Of a DNA stretch of 64,000 bases, positions 23,891 through 34,529 are shown in pieces. The notes under the pieces are model-generated. The model had not been told where the DNA came from and ran no database searches. It saw only the letters and a program-made list of their open reading frames with translations. Each line of letters starts with the position of its first letter. Within the stretch, counting starts at the first letter, position 1. A program made the position numbers and the translations under genes. Origin of the DNA: Balanoglossus misakiensis (lineage: Eukaryota; Hemichordata); NCBI GenBank assembly GCA_040954595.2, contig CM082576.2, positions 15,934,001 through 15,998,000 of the forward strand, read 5' to 3'.

Positions 23891-25612
23891 CTAAGTCTGT
23901 GCTTCCAACAATGTGCACAACTTATCATATGGTCTTTCTAAAACATTGGATCTGGTCTTCACCAATACCCGTCGCACCACCCCTTTCCGATCAGGCATAA
24001 CTTTGACGATTACACCCAAAGGCCAAGCATTTCTGGAGGTGTTCTCATTCTTTACCAATACCACGTCTCCAACGTGCAAGTTTTTCTTGACTTTCAACCA
24101 TTTTTGCCTTTCTTGCAGAGAAGGTAGATATTCCTTTGTCCATCTTTTCCAGAACAAATCTGACAGATACTGCACTTGCTTCCATCTGTGTACAGCATAC
24201 AAGTCGTTCTTCTCCGTCACAGCAGGGGGTGTTGCTGCTCCCTTCATAGTAAGCAACATACTGGGTGTCAATGCTTTCAAGTCTCTAGCGTCGTCCGACG
24301 ATACTGTAATCGGGCGACTATTAATAGTATGCTCCACTTCACACAAGAAAGTCTGTAGACTATCATCTGTCAGCTGTTGCTGCCTAACTATGACGTTCAG
24401 CAACTGTCTGATAGTGCGAATTTGTCTTTCCCATACTCCACCAAAATGGGATCCATAGGGTGGGTTAAACTTCCATTCTATGCCTTCTCTCAGTAGGTTT
24501 TCCCTGATCTTTGTCTGGTTCCATTTCTCGAGCTCTTCCTTCAACACTCTATTCGCTCCGACAAAATTGGTACCATTATCAGATCTCATGGACTTCACTG
24601 GTTCCCTCCTGGATATAAACCTCCTCAACGCATTTATGAAAGAATCCGTACTAAGTGATTCCGCCATCTCTATGTGAACAGCGCGTATGGCTAAGCAAGT
24701 AAATATCACGCCATATCGCTTTACTGTACTCCTTTTCATCTTTACTTCGATAGGACCAAAGTAATCAACGCCAACATTAGTAAATGGTGGTTCATTCGAC
24801 TGCAAACGATCAGCAGGCAAGTCTGCCATCTTCTGTTCACACAGTCTGGCTCGCTGGCGTCTACAAGTTACACATTTACTGACCATATTTCTAGCTGCCG
24901 AGTTCGCGCCTGGGATCCAATATTTCTCGCATAACTTTGACAGGATGTAGGCTCGTCCAAAGTGTTGCCCTCGTTCATGTATTTCACGCAACAGCAACTC
25001 TGCAACATGCGAACGCTTTGGTAAAATCGCAGGGTGCTTTGCTTCTTCTGCTACCGCGGACAAACTCAGACGTCCTCCTACGCGTAACAAACCATCTGCC
25101 CCCATGACAGGGTCCAGCCTATAGATGTTACTATTTCTTCGTGTCTTCTTATCAGTATAGTCATCCACTAACAAACTGTCAACGTCTCTGGGAAACGCTT
25201 GGCGTTGTACAAACTTGATGATTGCAGTCTCTGCCGCATTCATGTCTTCCACTGTAATTTCATGCGGTCCATCTGTACGACGACTTTTGTTCTTGGCACA
25301 TCTCAACAATGTGTCACCCACTTTACGTATCCAGGCCACTGCTTTCTTCAGTTTATACCAACTGGAGTAGTGGTCTATCAATTTCTGAACCGTCTCCTCC
25401 GCATTAACGGACATGGATCGATCCGCCCCTTTGTCAGGCGTCTGTCGTTCTCCCGAAACAACAGGTACTGTTCCCAACACAACGGGTACAGTTTCTTCTT
25501 CTGACCTCAAGGATATTCTATGCACTAGTGCAGATTTCTTCACCTCTGGATCTTCTGGATCTAGCTGTGTATTGTAGCTATCACTTGGCCATTTGTCTTG
25601 TGTCTTCCGCAA
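23891..25612 (-). CDS. BEL/Pao integrase region (frameshifted part of polyprotein)
   Basis: This is the C-terminal part of the element's polyprotein, in a different frame from the upstream part. No true start codon is needed: the first residues repeat the end of the upstream frame because of the tandem duplication. In order: an H-H-C-C zinc finger (HVAELLLREIHERGQHFG ... CVTCRRQR, at 25010-24850), the catalytic aspartates in VDYFGP (near 24765) and SDNGTNF (near 24580), and the glutamate in FGGVWERQ (near 24430). The DDE triad of a retroviral-type integrase is therefore complete. The tail (DVVLVKNENTSRNAWPLG) is a typical Pao C-terminal segment. It would insert the cDNA into the host genome if made in fusion with the rest. 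Confidence 0.9.
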   Translation of the reverse strand: MRKTQDKWPSDSYNTQLDPEDPEVKKSALVHRISLRSEEETVPVVLGTVPVVSGERQTPDKGADRSMSVNAEETVQKLIDHYSSWYKLKKAVAWIRKVGDTLLRCAKNKSRRTDGPHEITVEDMNAAETAIIKFVQRQAFPRDVDSLLVDDYTDKKTRRNSNIYRLDPVMGADGLLRVGGRLSLSAVAEEAKHPAILPKRSHVAELLLREIHERGQHFGRAYILSKLCEKYWIPGANSAARNMVSKCVTCRRQRARLCEQKMADLPADRLQSNEPPFTNVGVDYFGPIEVKMKRSTVKRYGVIFTCLAIRAVHIEMAESLSTDSFINALRRFISRREPVKSMRSDNGTNFVGANRVLKEELEKWNQTKIRENLLREGIEWKFNPPYGSHFGGVWERQIRTIRQLLNVIVRQQQLTDDSLQTFLCEVEHTINSRPITVSSDDARDLKALTPSMLLTMKGAATPPAVTEKNDLYAVHRWKQVQYLSDLFWKRWTKEYLPSLQERQKWLKVKKNLHVGDVVLVKNENTSRNAWPLGVIVKVMPDRKGVVRRVLVKTRSNVLERPYDKLCTLLEAQT

Positions 25613-25826
25613 GAAATCAGGACCACCTATCCATCTTTCGTTCTTCAGAAAAGCATCTATTCTTCTTCTGACCTCAAGGATATTCTATGCACTAGTGCAG
25701 ATTTCTTCACCTCTGGATCTTCTGGATCTAGCTGTGTATTGTAGCTATCACTTGGCCATTTGTCTTGTGTCTTCCGCAAGAAATCAGGACCACCTATCCA
25801 TCTTTCGTTCTTCAGAAAAGCATCTA
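25493..25826 (-). repeat. Exact 167-bp tandem duplication in the pol gene
   Basis: 25493-25659 and 25660-25826 appear identical. Because 167 is not a multiple of three, the duplication puts the integrase part out of frame. The upstream frame ends ...HRISLRSEEE and the downstream frame repeats the same residues before continuing. Confidence 0.93.
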
Positions 25827-28800
25827 TTTTCTGACCTCTAGAGCACTCATCTGCCGGGTTGTCACTGGTATTAATGTAGCGCCAGTTCGCTGGGTCTGAT
25901 CCTCCTCGAATCACTGCTAGTCTATTCGCCACGAAGGTATGAAATCTTGTGGTTTCGTTGTTTATGTACCGCAGCACGGTTTTGCTATCCGTCCAAAACA
26001 CGGATTCATTGATTGGCAAATCCATCTCCTTTTTGAGAAGTTTGTCAAGCCTCACTGCTACAGTAGCTGCAGTTAATTCCATTCGTGGGATCGATATTTG
26101 CTTCAATGGAGCCACTCTTGCTTTGGCCATCATCAAAGTGCTGTGGATGTTTCCGCTTTTGTCAATCAACCTAAGATACGATACAGCGCCATAACCATTT
26201 TCGCTGGCATCAGCAAAGTGATGTAGCTGAGCTGTGTCTACTTCACCAAAGTGCTCGGGCTTTATACATCTGGGTACTGCGAAACACTCTTCTAATTTCG
26301 GTAGATCACTCAACCAATTCTCCCACACTTTGCGTTGTTTTCCAGGAATATCATCATCCCAGCTTAGTTTTGCTTTATACAACTGCTGCAAAAGCATCTT
26401 GGGTGGCAGAAGCGCTGGGGCTGCCATGCCCAGTGGGTCGTATAATGAACTAACCACTCCCAGAATTCCTTGTCTGGTCGCTGGTTTCTCTTTAGTACGA
26501 TTTCTGAATCCAAATTCATCAGATTCCACGTTCCATTGCATACCGAGTGCATGCTCCGTGGGCAAGTCATCTTGCTCCAAGTCTAAGTTCTTCACCTCTG
26601 TCGCCCTTTGTTCTTCAGGTATTGCTTCCAAAACTGGACGCGTATTGCTGATCCACTTCATGAGCTTGAACCCTGATTTCTTACAGGTGTCTGTCAGCCC
26701 TTCAGCCAAAGTCTTTCCTTCCATCACTGTTGATGCTGCCTTCAACATGTCATCAACGTAGAAGTTTCTAGATATGGTGTTCTTGACACTCAGATCAGAA
26801 GTATTGTCTGAAGCTTTCTTCAACGCGAAGTTTGCACAACTGGGTGACGATGTAGCCCCGAAGATGTGCACTGTCATTCGGTACTCGACAGGAGGTTCCT
26901 CTACATTACCATTAGGCCACCACAGAAAACGCTGGAAATCTCGGTTTTCTTGCGACACGCCAACTTGAGAGAACATAGCCTCTATATCTGACATCAGTGC
27001 TATCCGCTCTTCACGAAAACGTATAAGCACTCCTACAAGTGAACTGGTCAGATCTGGTCCTTGCATCAACTCCTTGTTCAAAGAAGTTCCCTTGTATTCT
27101 GCACCACAGTCGAAGACTACCCGGATTTTCTGTTTCTGTGGATGGTATACTCCATGATGGGGAAGATACCATTTCTTTCCAGGATTGCCTTCCAATTCTT
27201 CCTGTGGCACCCTTTCAGCATAGCCTTTGTCTATAATACTTTCCATGAATGTAGTATATTCTTGACGATAGTCATCGTTGTTTCTAAATTTCTTTCCCAA
27301 CTGAGAAAGCCGGTATTCTACTGCCACTTTGTTGTTTGGCATCGTAACACCGTCATCACGTAACGGTAATGGCACCTGATAATGACCATCAACGAACTGC
27401 GTTTGTTCGTTCACAACTTTCATGAACTTTCTGTCTTCAACCGAATCTTCCGGTTTGTCATCTATGATACGCTCACTGAACTCGTGATTGAAGAGGTTGA
27501 TTAATTGCTGATCAATCGCCGGTCCAACTTGTATTCTACAGACTGTTGCGGCAGTTTCATTTTCTGACACGCCAGCCCCCGTAAGGAAACCATTTACGAA
27601 CCAGCCTAAACGGGTACATACGGCAAATGGTCCATCTCCATTACTGTTAATTACTTCCCATGGTTCAAACGCTTCAGGAACGTTACCACCGATGAGTAGG
27701 CCTATTTCCGCATCTATCTCAGGCAGGCGTACCTTACGCAAATAAGGATACTTGCCAATGTCATCTTGCGTAACGATGAGATCTTTCGAAGCAGGAATTT
27801 TCTCTTGCGTATATGTAGCTGGAAGTTTGATGATGTAATGCTCATCAAGATCTGAAACTTCTAGACCCTTGATAACACGACTATCAACTGATTTACCAGT
27901 GATAGTGTTCAGCATAATCTTTGTTTTCTTGCCACCGACGTTCAGTTGTCGACGAAGTGTTTCCGTACAGAATACTGTGTCACTGCCGTTGTCAATAAAG
28001 GCGTACGTTTGTACACTAAGACCACTCGATCTACATTTGACCTTGACGGGAATAATCACGGGTTTATATGCACACTCTCCATTCCCCGCGTATCTACATG
28101 ACGCGTCAATCATCCCCACTGTCGTTAACACGGGTTTTCCGGACTGGTCTTTGGTTTTGTTGAAGTGCAACACGGTCGGATGCATCTTGCCACATTTTTC
28201 ACAAGTCAGCTTGCTTGTACAGTCTTTCACCATATGTTTTCCATTTTTCAGGCAACCAAAACATAACCCTTTCGTTTTTATGAGCCGTTTCTTGTCATCG
28301 TAAGCCTTAGAGGCAAACACTTGACAGTCTTGAATTTCATGTGTACTGTCTGCACAACACAAACACAGAGTAACAGTCTCTGTGCTGACTGTGTAGGCAT
28401 TGCGTCTTTGTGTACCACTAGTTGATTTCTTGATGTTCTTTGCTCCCTTGTCCTTGGATGGAATGCCGGCGAGGTTACCAAACACCTCTTGGGACATTAT
28501 CTTGGCATCCCTGTTGACAAAGTCCACCAGATCTTTGAACTGCACTGATCGTTGTTGTACGATGCTGTATGTTCTGCTGCGCCATCGGTCTCTCAACTTG
28601 AAAGGCAGTTTGTAAACCAACATTTGCAAGTTTTTGTAGTGGTTGAGCTCTCTCAGATGTGATTCACCTTTCATAGCGTTTTCACACTTGGTCAAGAAAA
28701 GAGCGAAATCTTTCAAAGCGGTCTTATCCTCGGATTTCAATTCCGGCCAATCTTCTGCTTGCTTGGTGTAGGCTCTGGCCGTCACGTATGGATTGCCGAA

Positions 28801-30090
28801 CTCAGTTTCAAGCAATTTTCTGGCTCTTTCGTATCCTTCATTAGCTTCCATGTGAATGCAACTGCTCACTATTTCTCTCGGTTCACCACGTGTATACTGC
28901 TCTAAGTAATACAAACGATCATCAGGATCTTCAGTGTTGGATTCTATGCCATGCCGAAAGGCACGTATAAATGATTTATACTGCAATGGGTCCCCATCGA
29001 ACACGGGTATCGATTGCGGCGGTAAAGCGGCACGCTTGTTATGCTCAATCAACAGTTTAGTAACTGTGGCTAGGTTATGATCGCTACAGGAACTGTGGCT
29101 GCTATTGCTACCTGTACACGAACCAATGTCAGGACTGAATTTCGTCTGCTTGTTTACATCGGGTTTTCTTTTTTCTGAACTGCATACAATACTGTCGACA
29201 GGACTATCAGACTTAGTAACATTGGGACTATCACATGTGTGGAAACTACCCAAGTTGCTAGCACTTGAACTCTTCATCTTGATGTTGCCCCGAAATGCAG
29301 CGGGTGTCTTAAAGAGATCTTGTAGGTTGTATTCTTGTAAACTACTTTCATCTTCACCATTTTCAAAATGACGATACACTTCGATTATTGCATTCTGTTC
29401 AGCAATTTCTGTTTTGATTTCCAACAATTGTTTTTGTTTGTTTATTTTGGATTCCACTTCGTCTAGCTTCTGTTTTTCCTCCAAACCTGCCATACGAGTC
29501 ATCAGTTCCGCCCGTTTCACTGCGGCTGCGATTATAGATGCCTTGCTATTAATACTACTACCACGTGAGGACACGTGTGATGACACTCTGCTTGATCTTG
29601 CTGATTTAAATCTAGGTGTCTTACTACCAATATGGGACACGCTATCTTCTGGCTTCACAGTGTCTGCCAACATGGAATCATGCAGCCCATGGCGAAATAG
29701 CCAGGTTTCAACTTCATGCTGAAATTCATCAAACCCAGTCATACGTGGTAATGACCAACTGGTATACATATGTTGTTTTTCTTTTTCATCCAATGACTCA
29801 TGGTATTTGACATCAGCCTCTTTGAAATTTTCAAAGGCAACTTCACATTCTTTCATTTTAGTTTTCACCAAAATACCATTGACCCTATCTTCCATCAGAG
29901 ATGTTATCTGATTCATCAATGTTGTTACTCTACCATAGATGTGTGATCTGGTAGTCTTCAATCTTTCTCTTTCAGCTTCTTTGTGCTTGTCTGTTTTTAT
30001 GGAGACACGCTTGGTGTTTTCTGGATTACCAGTAAACAAATCATTTTTCTCTGTTTCCACCATGACCTTTGTATCATCATTGGTGGCCAT
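25657..30090 (-). CDS. BEL/Pao Gag-protease-RT-RNase H polyprotein (5' part)
   Basis: The first ATG in good context (AAAATGGCC) is at 30090. The N-terminus (~550 residues) is a Gag of Pao type with a serine-rich and coiled-coil-like region. Zinc-knuckle motifs follow: CLCCADSTHEIQDC at about residue 577 and CFGCLKNGKHMVKDC at about 617. The protease shows FIDNGSDTVF at about 699. Reverse transcriptase has SDIEAMFSQ at about 1035 and the YVDD catalytic loop at about 1111. RNase H has FADASENGYGA (~1295), MELTAA (~1338) and WTDSKTV (~1367). The frame ends prematurely in the duplicated segment. A single undisturbed polyprotein through integrase would be the family norm. Confidence 0.93.
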   Translation of the reverse strand: MATNDDTKVMVETEKNDLFTGNPENTKRVSIKTDKHKEAERERLKTTRSHIYGRVTTLMNQITSLMEDRVNGILVKTKMKECEVAFENFKEADVKYHESLDEKEKQHMYTSWSLPRMTGFDEFQHEVETWLFRHGLHDSMLADTVKPEDSVSHIGSKTPRFKSARSSRVSSHVSSRGSSINSKASIIAAAVKRAELMTRMAGLEEKQKLDEVESKINKQKQLLEIKTEIAEQNAIIEVYRHFENGEDESSLQEYNLQDLFKTPAAFRGNIKMKSSSASNLGSFHTCDSPNVTKSDSPVDSIVCSSEKRKPDVNKQTKFSPDIGSCTGSNSSHSSCSDHNLATVTKLLIEHNKRAALPPQSIPVFDGDPLQYKSFIRAFRHGIESNTEDPDDRLYYLEQYTRGEPREIVSSCIHMEANEGYERARKLLETEFGNPYVTARAYTKQAEDWPELKSEDKTALKDFALFLTKCENAMKGESHLRELNHYKNLQMLVYKLPFKLRDRWRSRTYSIVQQRSVQFKDLVDFVNRDAKIMSQEVFGNLAGIPSKDKGAKNIKKSTSGTQRRNAYTVSTETVTLCLCCADSTHEIQDCQVFASKAYDDKKRLIKTKGLCFGCLKNGKHMVKDCTSKLTCEKCGKMHPTVLHFNKTKDQSGKPVLTTVGMIDASCRYAGNGECAYKPVIIPVKVKCRSSGLSVQTYAFIDNGSDTVFCTETLRRQLNVGGKKTKIMLNTITGKSVDSRVIKGLEVSDLDEHYIIKLPATYTQEKIPASKDLIVTQDDIGKYPYLRKVRLPEIDAEIGLLIGGNVPEAFEPWEVINSNGDGPFAVCTRLGWFVNGFLTGAGVSENETAATVCRIQVGPAIDQQLINLFNHEFSERIIDDKPEDSVEDRKFMKVVNEQTQFVDGHYQVPLPLRDDGVTMPNNKVAVEYRLSQLGKKFRNNDDYRQEYTTFMESIIDKGYAERVPQEELEGNPGKKWYLPHHGVYHPQKQKIRVVFDCGAEYKGTSLNKELMQGPDLTSSLVGVLIRFREERIALMSDIEAMFSQVGVSQENRDFQRFLWWPNGNVEEPPVEYRMTVHIFGATSSPSCANFALKKASDNTSDLSVKNTISRNFYVDDMLKAASTVMEGKTLAEGLTDTCKKSGFKLMKWISNTRPVLEAIPEEQRATEVKNLDLEQDDLPTEHALGMQWNVESDEFGFRNRTKEKPATRQGILGVVSSLYDPLGMAAPALLPPKMLLQQLYKAKLSWDDDIPGKQRKVWENWLSDLPKLEECFAVPRCIKPEHFGEVDTAQLHHFADASENGYGAVSYLRLIDKSGNIHSTLMMAKARVAPLKQISIPRMELTAATVAVRLDKLLKKEMDLPINESVFWTDSKTVLRYINNETTRFHTFVANRLAVIRGGSDPANWRYINTSDNPADECSRGQKIDAFLKNERWIGGPDFLRKTQDKWPSDSYNTQLDPEDPEVKKSALVHRISLRSEEE

Positions 30091-30368
30091 TTTGCTTCTT
30101 ATTCTGTATAAATTCACTGTGCTGAATGATACCCAATGCGCCCTGTACGTACGATATGCGCCGTCGAGTACTAGTATGACACAATGACCTTGAAGCTTCT
30201 GACATGCGCAGTGGCGTCTTGACCACGAACGCCAGTTTTCCTCAGCTGAGCCGAGACCAATGTACAGCTAGACAGGAAAATACTGATAATAAATCGCTGT
30301 CCTACCAGATTCTTTCTACCAATCTTCCGAAGGTGACAGTTTCTGCCCGGTCGATCACAGTTTTCTAC

Positions 30369-30755
30369 TGTAGTAACCTCGATGTGCCGTCTCAAATGGC
30401 GCCCTAATTCACATCAAAGGTCACAGGGTTCTATAGAATTTGCCGTTAACTAACTGGAGCTCACCATCGCCGACGAACATTCCTTGTCAGATGTCACAGA
30501 AAACGCTGATCGGAACTTTACACGAACATTTAATGACTGAACATACAACACTGGCACTGGATGATGCGTCGCGGTGGTTGAAGTTTCCGTAGAAAACTGG
30601 CAAAAATCCCCAGGCTAACTGCGCAAAAGTCCTCTCATGTGCGCCATGGAATTTTCCAGATATTTTCTAAACAAAAGCGTATGCGCTAATGTACTCACAG
30701 CGCGAGGGCGCTAGACTAAATATTTCAGTTTCTCTAAGAACTGGGCATCCTTACA
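30369..30755 (-). repeat. BEL/Pao 5' LTR (coding sense)
   Basis: 387 bp. It supplies the promoter for the minus-strand polyprotein. The expected primer-binding site would lie at about 30345-30368, but I could not match it to a specific tRNA. Confidence 0.93.
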
Positions 30756-30760
30756 CCTTC

Positions 30761-32023
30761 AAAACCACTCCCACATCACGTCGCGGGAATTTCACACATG
30801 ACTCCACCTCTATTTCCTTATTTAGAATGCGATGATGTCATTTGGTTTACATTGAGTGACCAATTAGCTTACACGCAATATTTACCACCCGTGTCGTTCT
30901 GCGCACAGAATTCTGTGCGTAAATAGAGACTGTCACCGGGCGTTTCTTTTCCCCAACGCCCTGGTCTCCGGGCTACTGTCTGTCTGTTATTCAATATCAA
31001 ACCAATATCACATGCAATCATATAAATACAAGCAATACTGTTACAAATAAAGCAAACCCCCACAAGAATCACAATATTCAGAAATACATGTAAGGTCTGA
31101 ATGAGTTAAGGTAAGTGTTCACCTGACGAGCAACTTGTGAGCGTTGTGAAAAAGGCGCAACTCTTAATACATTATAAATATGATTGTGACTTCTAGTCAC
31201 CATGAAAACGAATAAATTCTCCTGAGACATGTGCAGAGAAAACAGCTGTAGCACCCCCTCAACGAAAACTGTGGCCAGAGAAGGCACTTGGTGGAAAACC
31301 TGCCCGGTCTAGCAAAGTGCACAGTTTGGGTGTGAAACCTTTTGTGTGTGAGGACAGACAGTTTTGGCCCATTGGGTACACAACTGCTTTTGCAGTACTT
31401 TGGGGCAGGGATTATTGATATACCATGTACAGTGCACTACCGAAGGTAAATAAAGTGGTGAACCAGTGAGGGATATAATTGGGATGGAATGCACTTGGCT
31501 ATGACTCTGATTTGTCTTCGACCATGTGATTGCAATGACCACCACAGTAGGGGGAACTTAAAATTCCTACGGGAAAGGTGGACTGTAGGGTCAAACTTCT
31601 ACTCGCCTGGGGGAACCAAAATGGACTTTCGCAGAAACAAGTGGAATGCCGTGAGAAAAGCAGCCCACAGAGTAATATCTCCAGGCGAGGATAAATCCAA
31701 AAACTGGAGAATCGATAACAAAATGCCTGCGGTAATAGCTAATTTACGTCTGGGGACCCAGAGAATACAATGGGAAATCCCTTGTGTTAAACGTGGTAAA
31801 ATAGGGTGGACTATCTGCCCATCAAATCCATTAAACTCATGCAAAAGTCTTGCAGCGTTCATGTATTGCTACTGTGTACTTACTGTTTCTGACATGACCT
31901 GAATAAAAAAAATTGTTCGTGGAGATGCTGGAATTGGTGTCACGCCAAAATGAAGGCAAAATATAAGGTAAGTCTTCCACTAGGAATCAAAATTTCGCAC
32001 ATAGGGTGGCGTCAATTTCTGAT
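30761..32023. other. Intergenic, no gene recognised
   Basis: A plus-strand frame at 31489-31902 (137 codons) has no recognisable domain and no repeat-derived motif that I know. It may be chance. Confidence 0.4.
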
Positions 32024-33569
32024 TCAGGCAACCTTATCCTTTGGGGTTTGTTTCTGCTCCTTTGGAAAGGTCAGAGATACAAATTGTATTACCAATTGTG
32101 GTTTAAACTGAAATACATTGTCATCAATGTGATGATTTCTCGTGCCTCGGCCTCTAGTCAGCTTCACAAAACGATGGCGACTGCTGCTATTGAGCTCCCA
32201 TTGGCTAAGGGCGTCGGTCACCCTATTTTCTTGGCCATGGAGATGCACTGCTTTGATTTGGAATTGATGCGTAGCTGCTGTGTTTTCATGTGATCTCGTG
32301 TGAGCCGGCATTGGCATTGGCTTCATTACCGCACTGAATAATCAACCTACGACCAACCAGTTGGTCAGCCCATAATAAGCATGCTATGACCACAGTCATC
32401 ATTTCTAAACAGCTGATGTGGAACTCAGAACTGCATACATGTTCTGGAAACTGACAATGAAAGTATTCATTCAGGTATGTGCCCCCCAGCACCAAAAAGT
32501 CAAGCATCTGCTGTGAGTTCATCAAGCAAACACCACTCTTCAGTTGGTACTAATGATGTGCTGTTGAAATCATCTAAGAAAGTCGGCGACCACCGATGTT
32601 ATTTTTCATTTCTGAGTTTATGTTGAAACGGTGGTGATTGCGCCTGAGTTTGGGAAGGGTGTCCAACAAACGATAATCGAAAGCCCTACCTGGCCTTACA
32701 CATCCAGCGAGATAGGATAGTCTGCCGATGACAGACTACAGCTTTCGCTTGGTTGTTCGTTTCCTTGACAACCAGGCCGCTAAGTGATGTTTGCCTTTAT
32801 CTTCAGGTACACTGATGGTCATATTGATTGTGTCAAACTTGCAGCCTAAGAAAACCATGCCTTGTGCTGGGTGACAGGCTTTCTCCTTTGATTCATTAAG
32901 CCCAAGGCTCTTAAGCAGGTTGGTTTCGCCTCTTTAGGGGACTCAGCTCCCCCGAAATTGTCAATTTTGTTAACGCAGTTCCCCACCTCCTCCTTAAAGA
33001 TGTTGTTTGTTCGCTGACAAGCTGTTGATGCTGTGCACAATCTAAACAACATTTTCGAATCAAAATGCAACATATCTCTCCATGAATAACTTAATAAAAC
33101 GTAAACACGAGGATCTCTCTTGTATAGTAAACAACCTGAACACTTCTTTCTGATAATGCCAGCCATCTTGTCTATTCCTGGGTATGTCACTGAAAAGGGG
33201 ACCATCCAAGTAGGTGTTAGTAGGGATGCCGTCATCCACAGAATGGCCAGTGCGGTAACTCAAATCCACCACAACCCTTCGTCTTTGGAATCTTTTTTTC
33301 TCGACTGTAAGCAGTATGGAAAGAATTATGGGTTTGTCAAATGGGTTCCTTTGAAATTGGCCAATTATACTGTCAACAAATGGATTACCTTTGGTAGTGT
33401 ATTTATCAACATGGTCTTCATATGTGTAAGCAGATTTGTGATTGGAAGTGACAGAGCTAGGTTGTTGTGGTGCGGTATTAATCCTTTGGGCCCTGATACG
33501 GGTTTTGGGACGGCGAATTCGCCCGACCGCAGGGAGGGTGCGAATCACCGTATGACCGAAGTGCCGCAA
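32024..33569 (-). pseudogene. Decayed DIRS-type reverse transcriptase/RNase H
   Basis: Pieces in three frames line up in order with the intact element at 34.3-38.7 kb. RRRVVVDLSYRTGHSVDDGI lies near 33280; SGCLLYKRDPR near 33130; IDNFGGAESPKEA near 32960, where the catalytic LDD is altered to IDN. The RNase H part CLLWADQLVGRRLIIQCGN is near 32380, and FQIKAVHLHGQENRVTDALS is near 32230. Frameshifts and the altered catalytic residues show it is dead. I see no split direct repeats around it, so it is a truncated relic. Confidence 0.8.
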
Positions 33570-34342
33570 AATCCGTATCAGGACCGGAAACGTTTTATCA
33601 TGCCTAGATTAACGTTCCCATGTAATTCTATGGGGAAAAAGCGCCCTCTCACCCATACAAGTGTTTTTTTGCTTATCACGCCCCGGCGCGGTGACCATAC
33701 TTGAAGTTGGACGACGCGCGTTCAGTATCCGGATCTACTTTTGTTTTTATTGAGCGAGATTTAAAAGCACGACCGAAAACATGACATCCGGTCCATCCTA
33801 CTGTGACCAAGGGTTCACTTCCAATGTGCAGATATCTCAGTCGCAACAGAATGTAAACAAATGACATGCAAATCAATCCACAAGAGATGGGGGAATACGC
33901 GGCTCTATGCTATTGTTGGTATACGCAATAATAATGGGTTGTTAATATAGCGCACGATCAAGATGTTTTACAGTTGTTGTTGTTGTTAATATGTTTATTA
34001 CCTCTGGGCCTGAAAGTATTATATGTATGTATGTAAATTTCTTCAGTACACAAAATTCCATAATTTCATAAATCTGCCACTCTTACTATTGTGCTGTATA
34101 CTATATTCTAATTACCTTGTATAAGAGTTACGCAAGTTTGAGCCGGATATCTCAAAGCGTTAACACAAAACATCGAGAAAAACTTTATTTTGGAAGGTTA
34201 TTTAAATTGCATGTCACATGGTACACTACAGACTGAATGTCCTGCACATGGCGCGCTTGCCTGGCGCGCTCAGTGGCTTGCTGCGCGCGCCAGGGGGCTC
34301 GGTCCCTCCGGGCCCAGCAGGCCCATGGGCCCGCAGGGCTTG
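33570..34342. other. Intergenic with GC-rich repeat
   Basis: 34250-34342 is rich in GGCGCGC and GGGCCC motifs (for example CCCATGGGCCCGCAGGGCTTG). It resembles 38740-38820 on the other side of the DIRS-type element and, more loosely, 44965-45175. No gene seen. Confidence 0.55.
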
Positions 34343-34486
34343 CTAATTTAGGCCCAACCCCTTGGGTGTAATTTGGGGCGCCCTCTGTGTAGTGCGTCTT
34401 CCCGCCTTCCGGAGAGAATTGCTACTTTTGTAGGGCTTCCGCCATCTTGTAGAGTCACTTTTTCCGAGCAGTCGCTCGCTTAAAAC
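34343..34486 (+). repeat. Split direct repeat A1
   Basis: 144 bp, matching A2 at 38281-38424. Starts CTAATTTAGGCCCAACCCC. Confidence 0.9.
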
Positions 34487-34529
34487 TTCTCCCAAAAATC
34501 CGTCTTTTTCGCCGCTTTGTCGTCACAAT

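Larger units (their letters stand above)
23139..30755 (-). mobile_element. BEL/Pao LTR retrotransposon, nearly complete (7.6 kb)
   Basis: Two LTRs begin TGTAGTAACC and end CTTACA, read on the plus strand. They differ by only about five positions over ~387 bp, so insertion was recent. CCTTC at 23134-23138 and 30756-30760 is a 5-bp target duplication. Coding sense is minus: Gag, protease, reverse transcriptase and RNase H at 30090-25657, then integrase at 25612-23891. A purine-rich tract sits against the 3' LTR. The domain order (integrase last) and protein motifs fit BEL/Pao. A 167-bp tandem duplication shifts the reading frame between RNase H and integrase. Confidence 0.93.

Noticed and set aside
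23913-24458. 181-codon plus-strand frame inside the BEL/Pao integrase
   Set aside because: It is the antisense shadow of the integrase gene; the minus strand carries clear catalytic motifs.
26234-26761. 175-codon plus-strand frame inside the BEL/Pao pol
   Set aside because: Antisense to the reverse transcriptase; no domain of its own.
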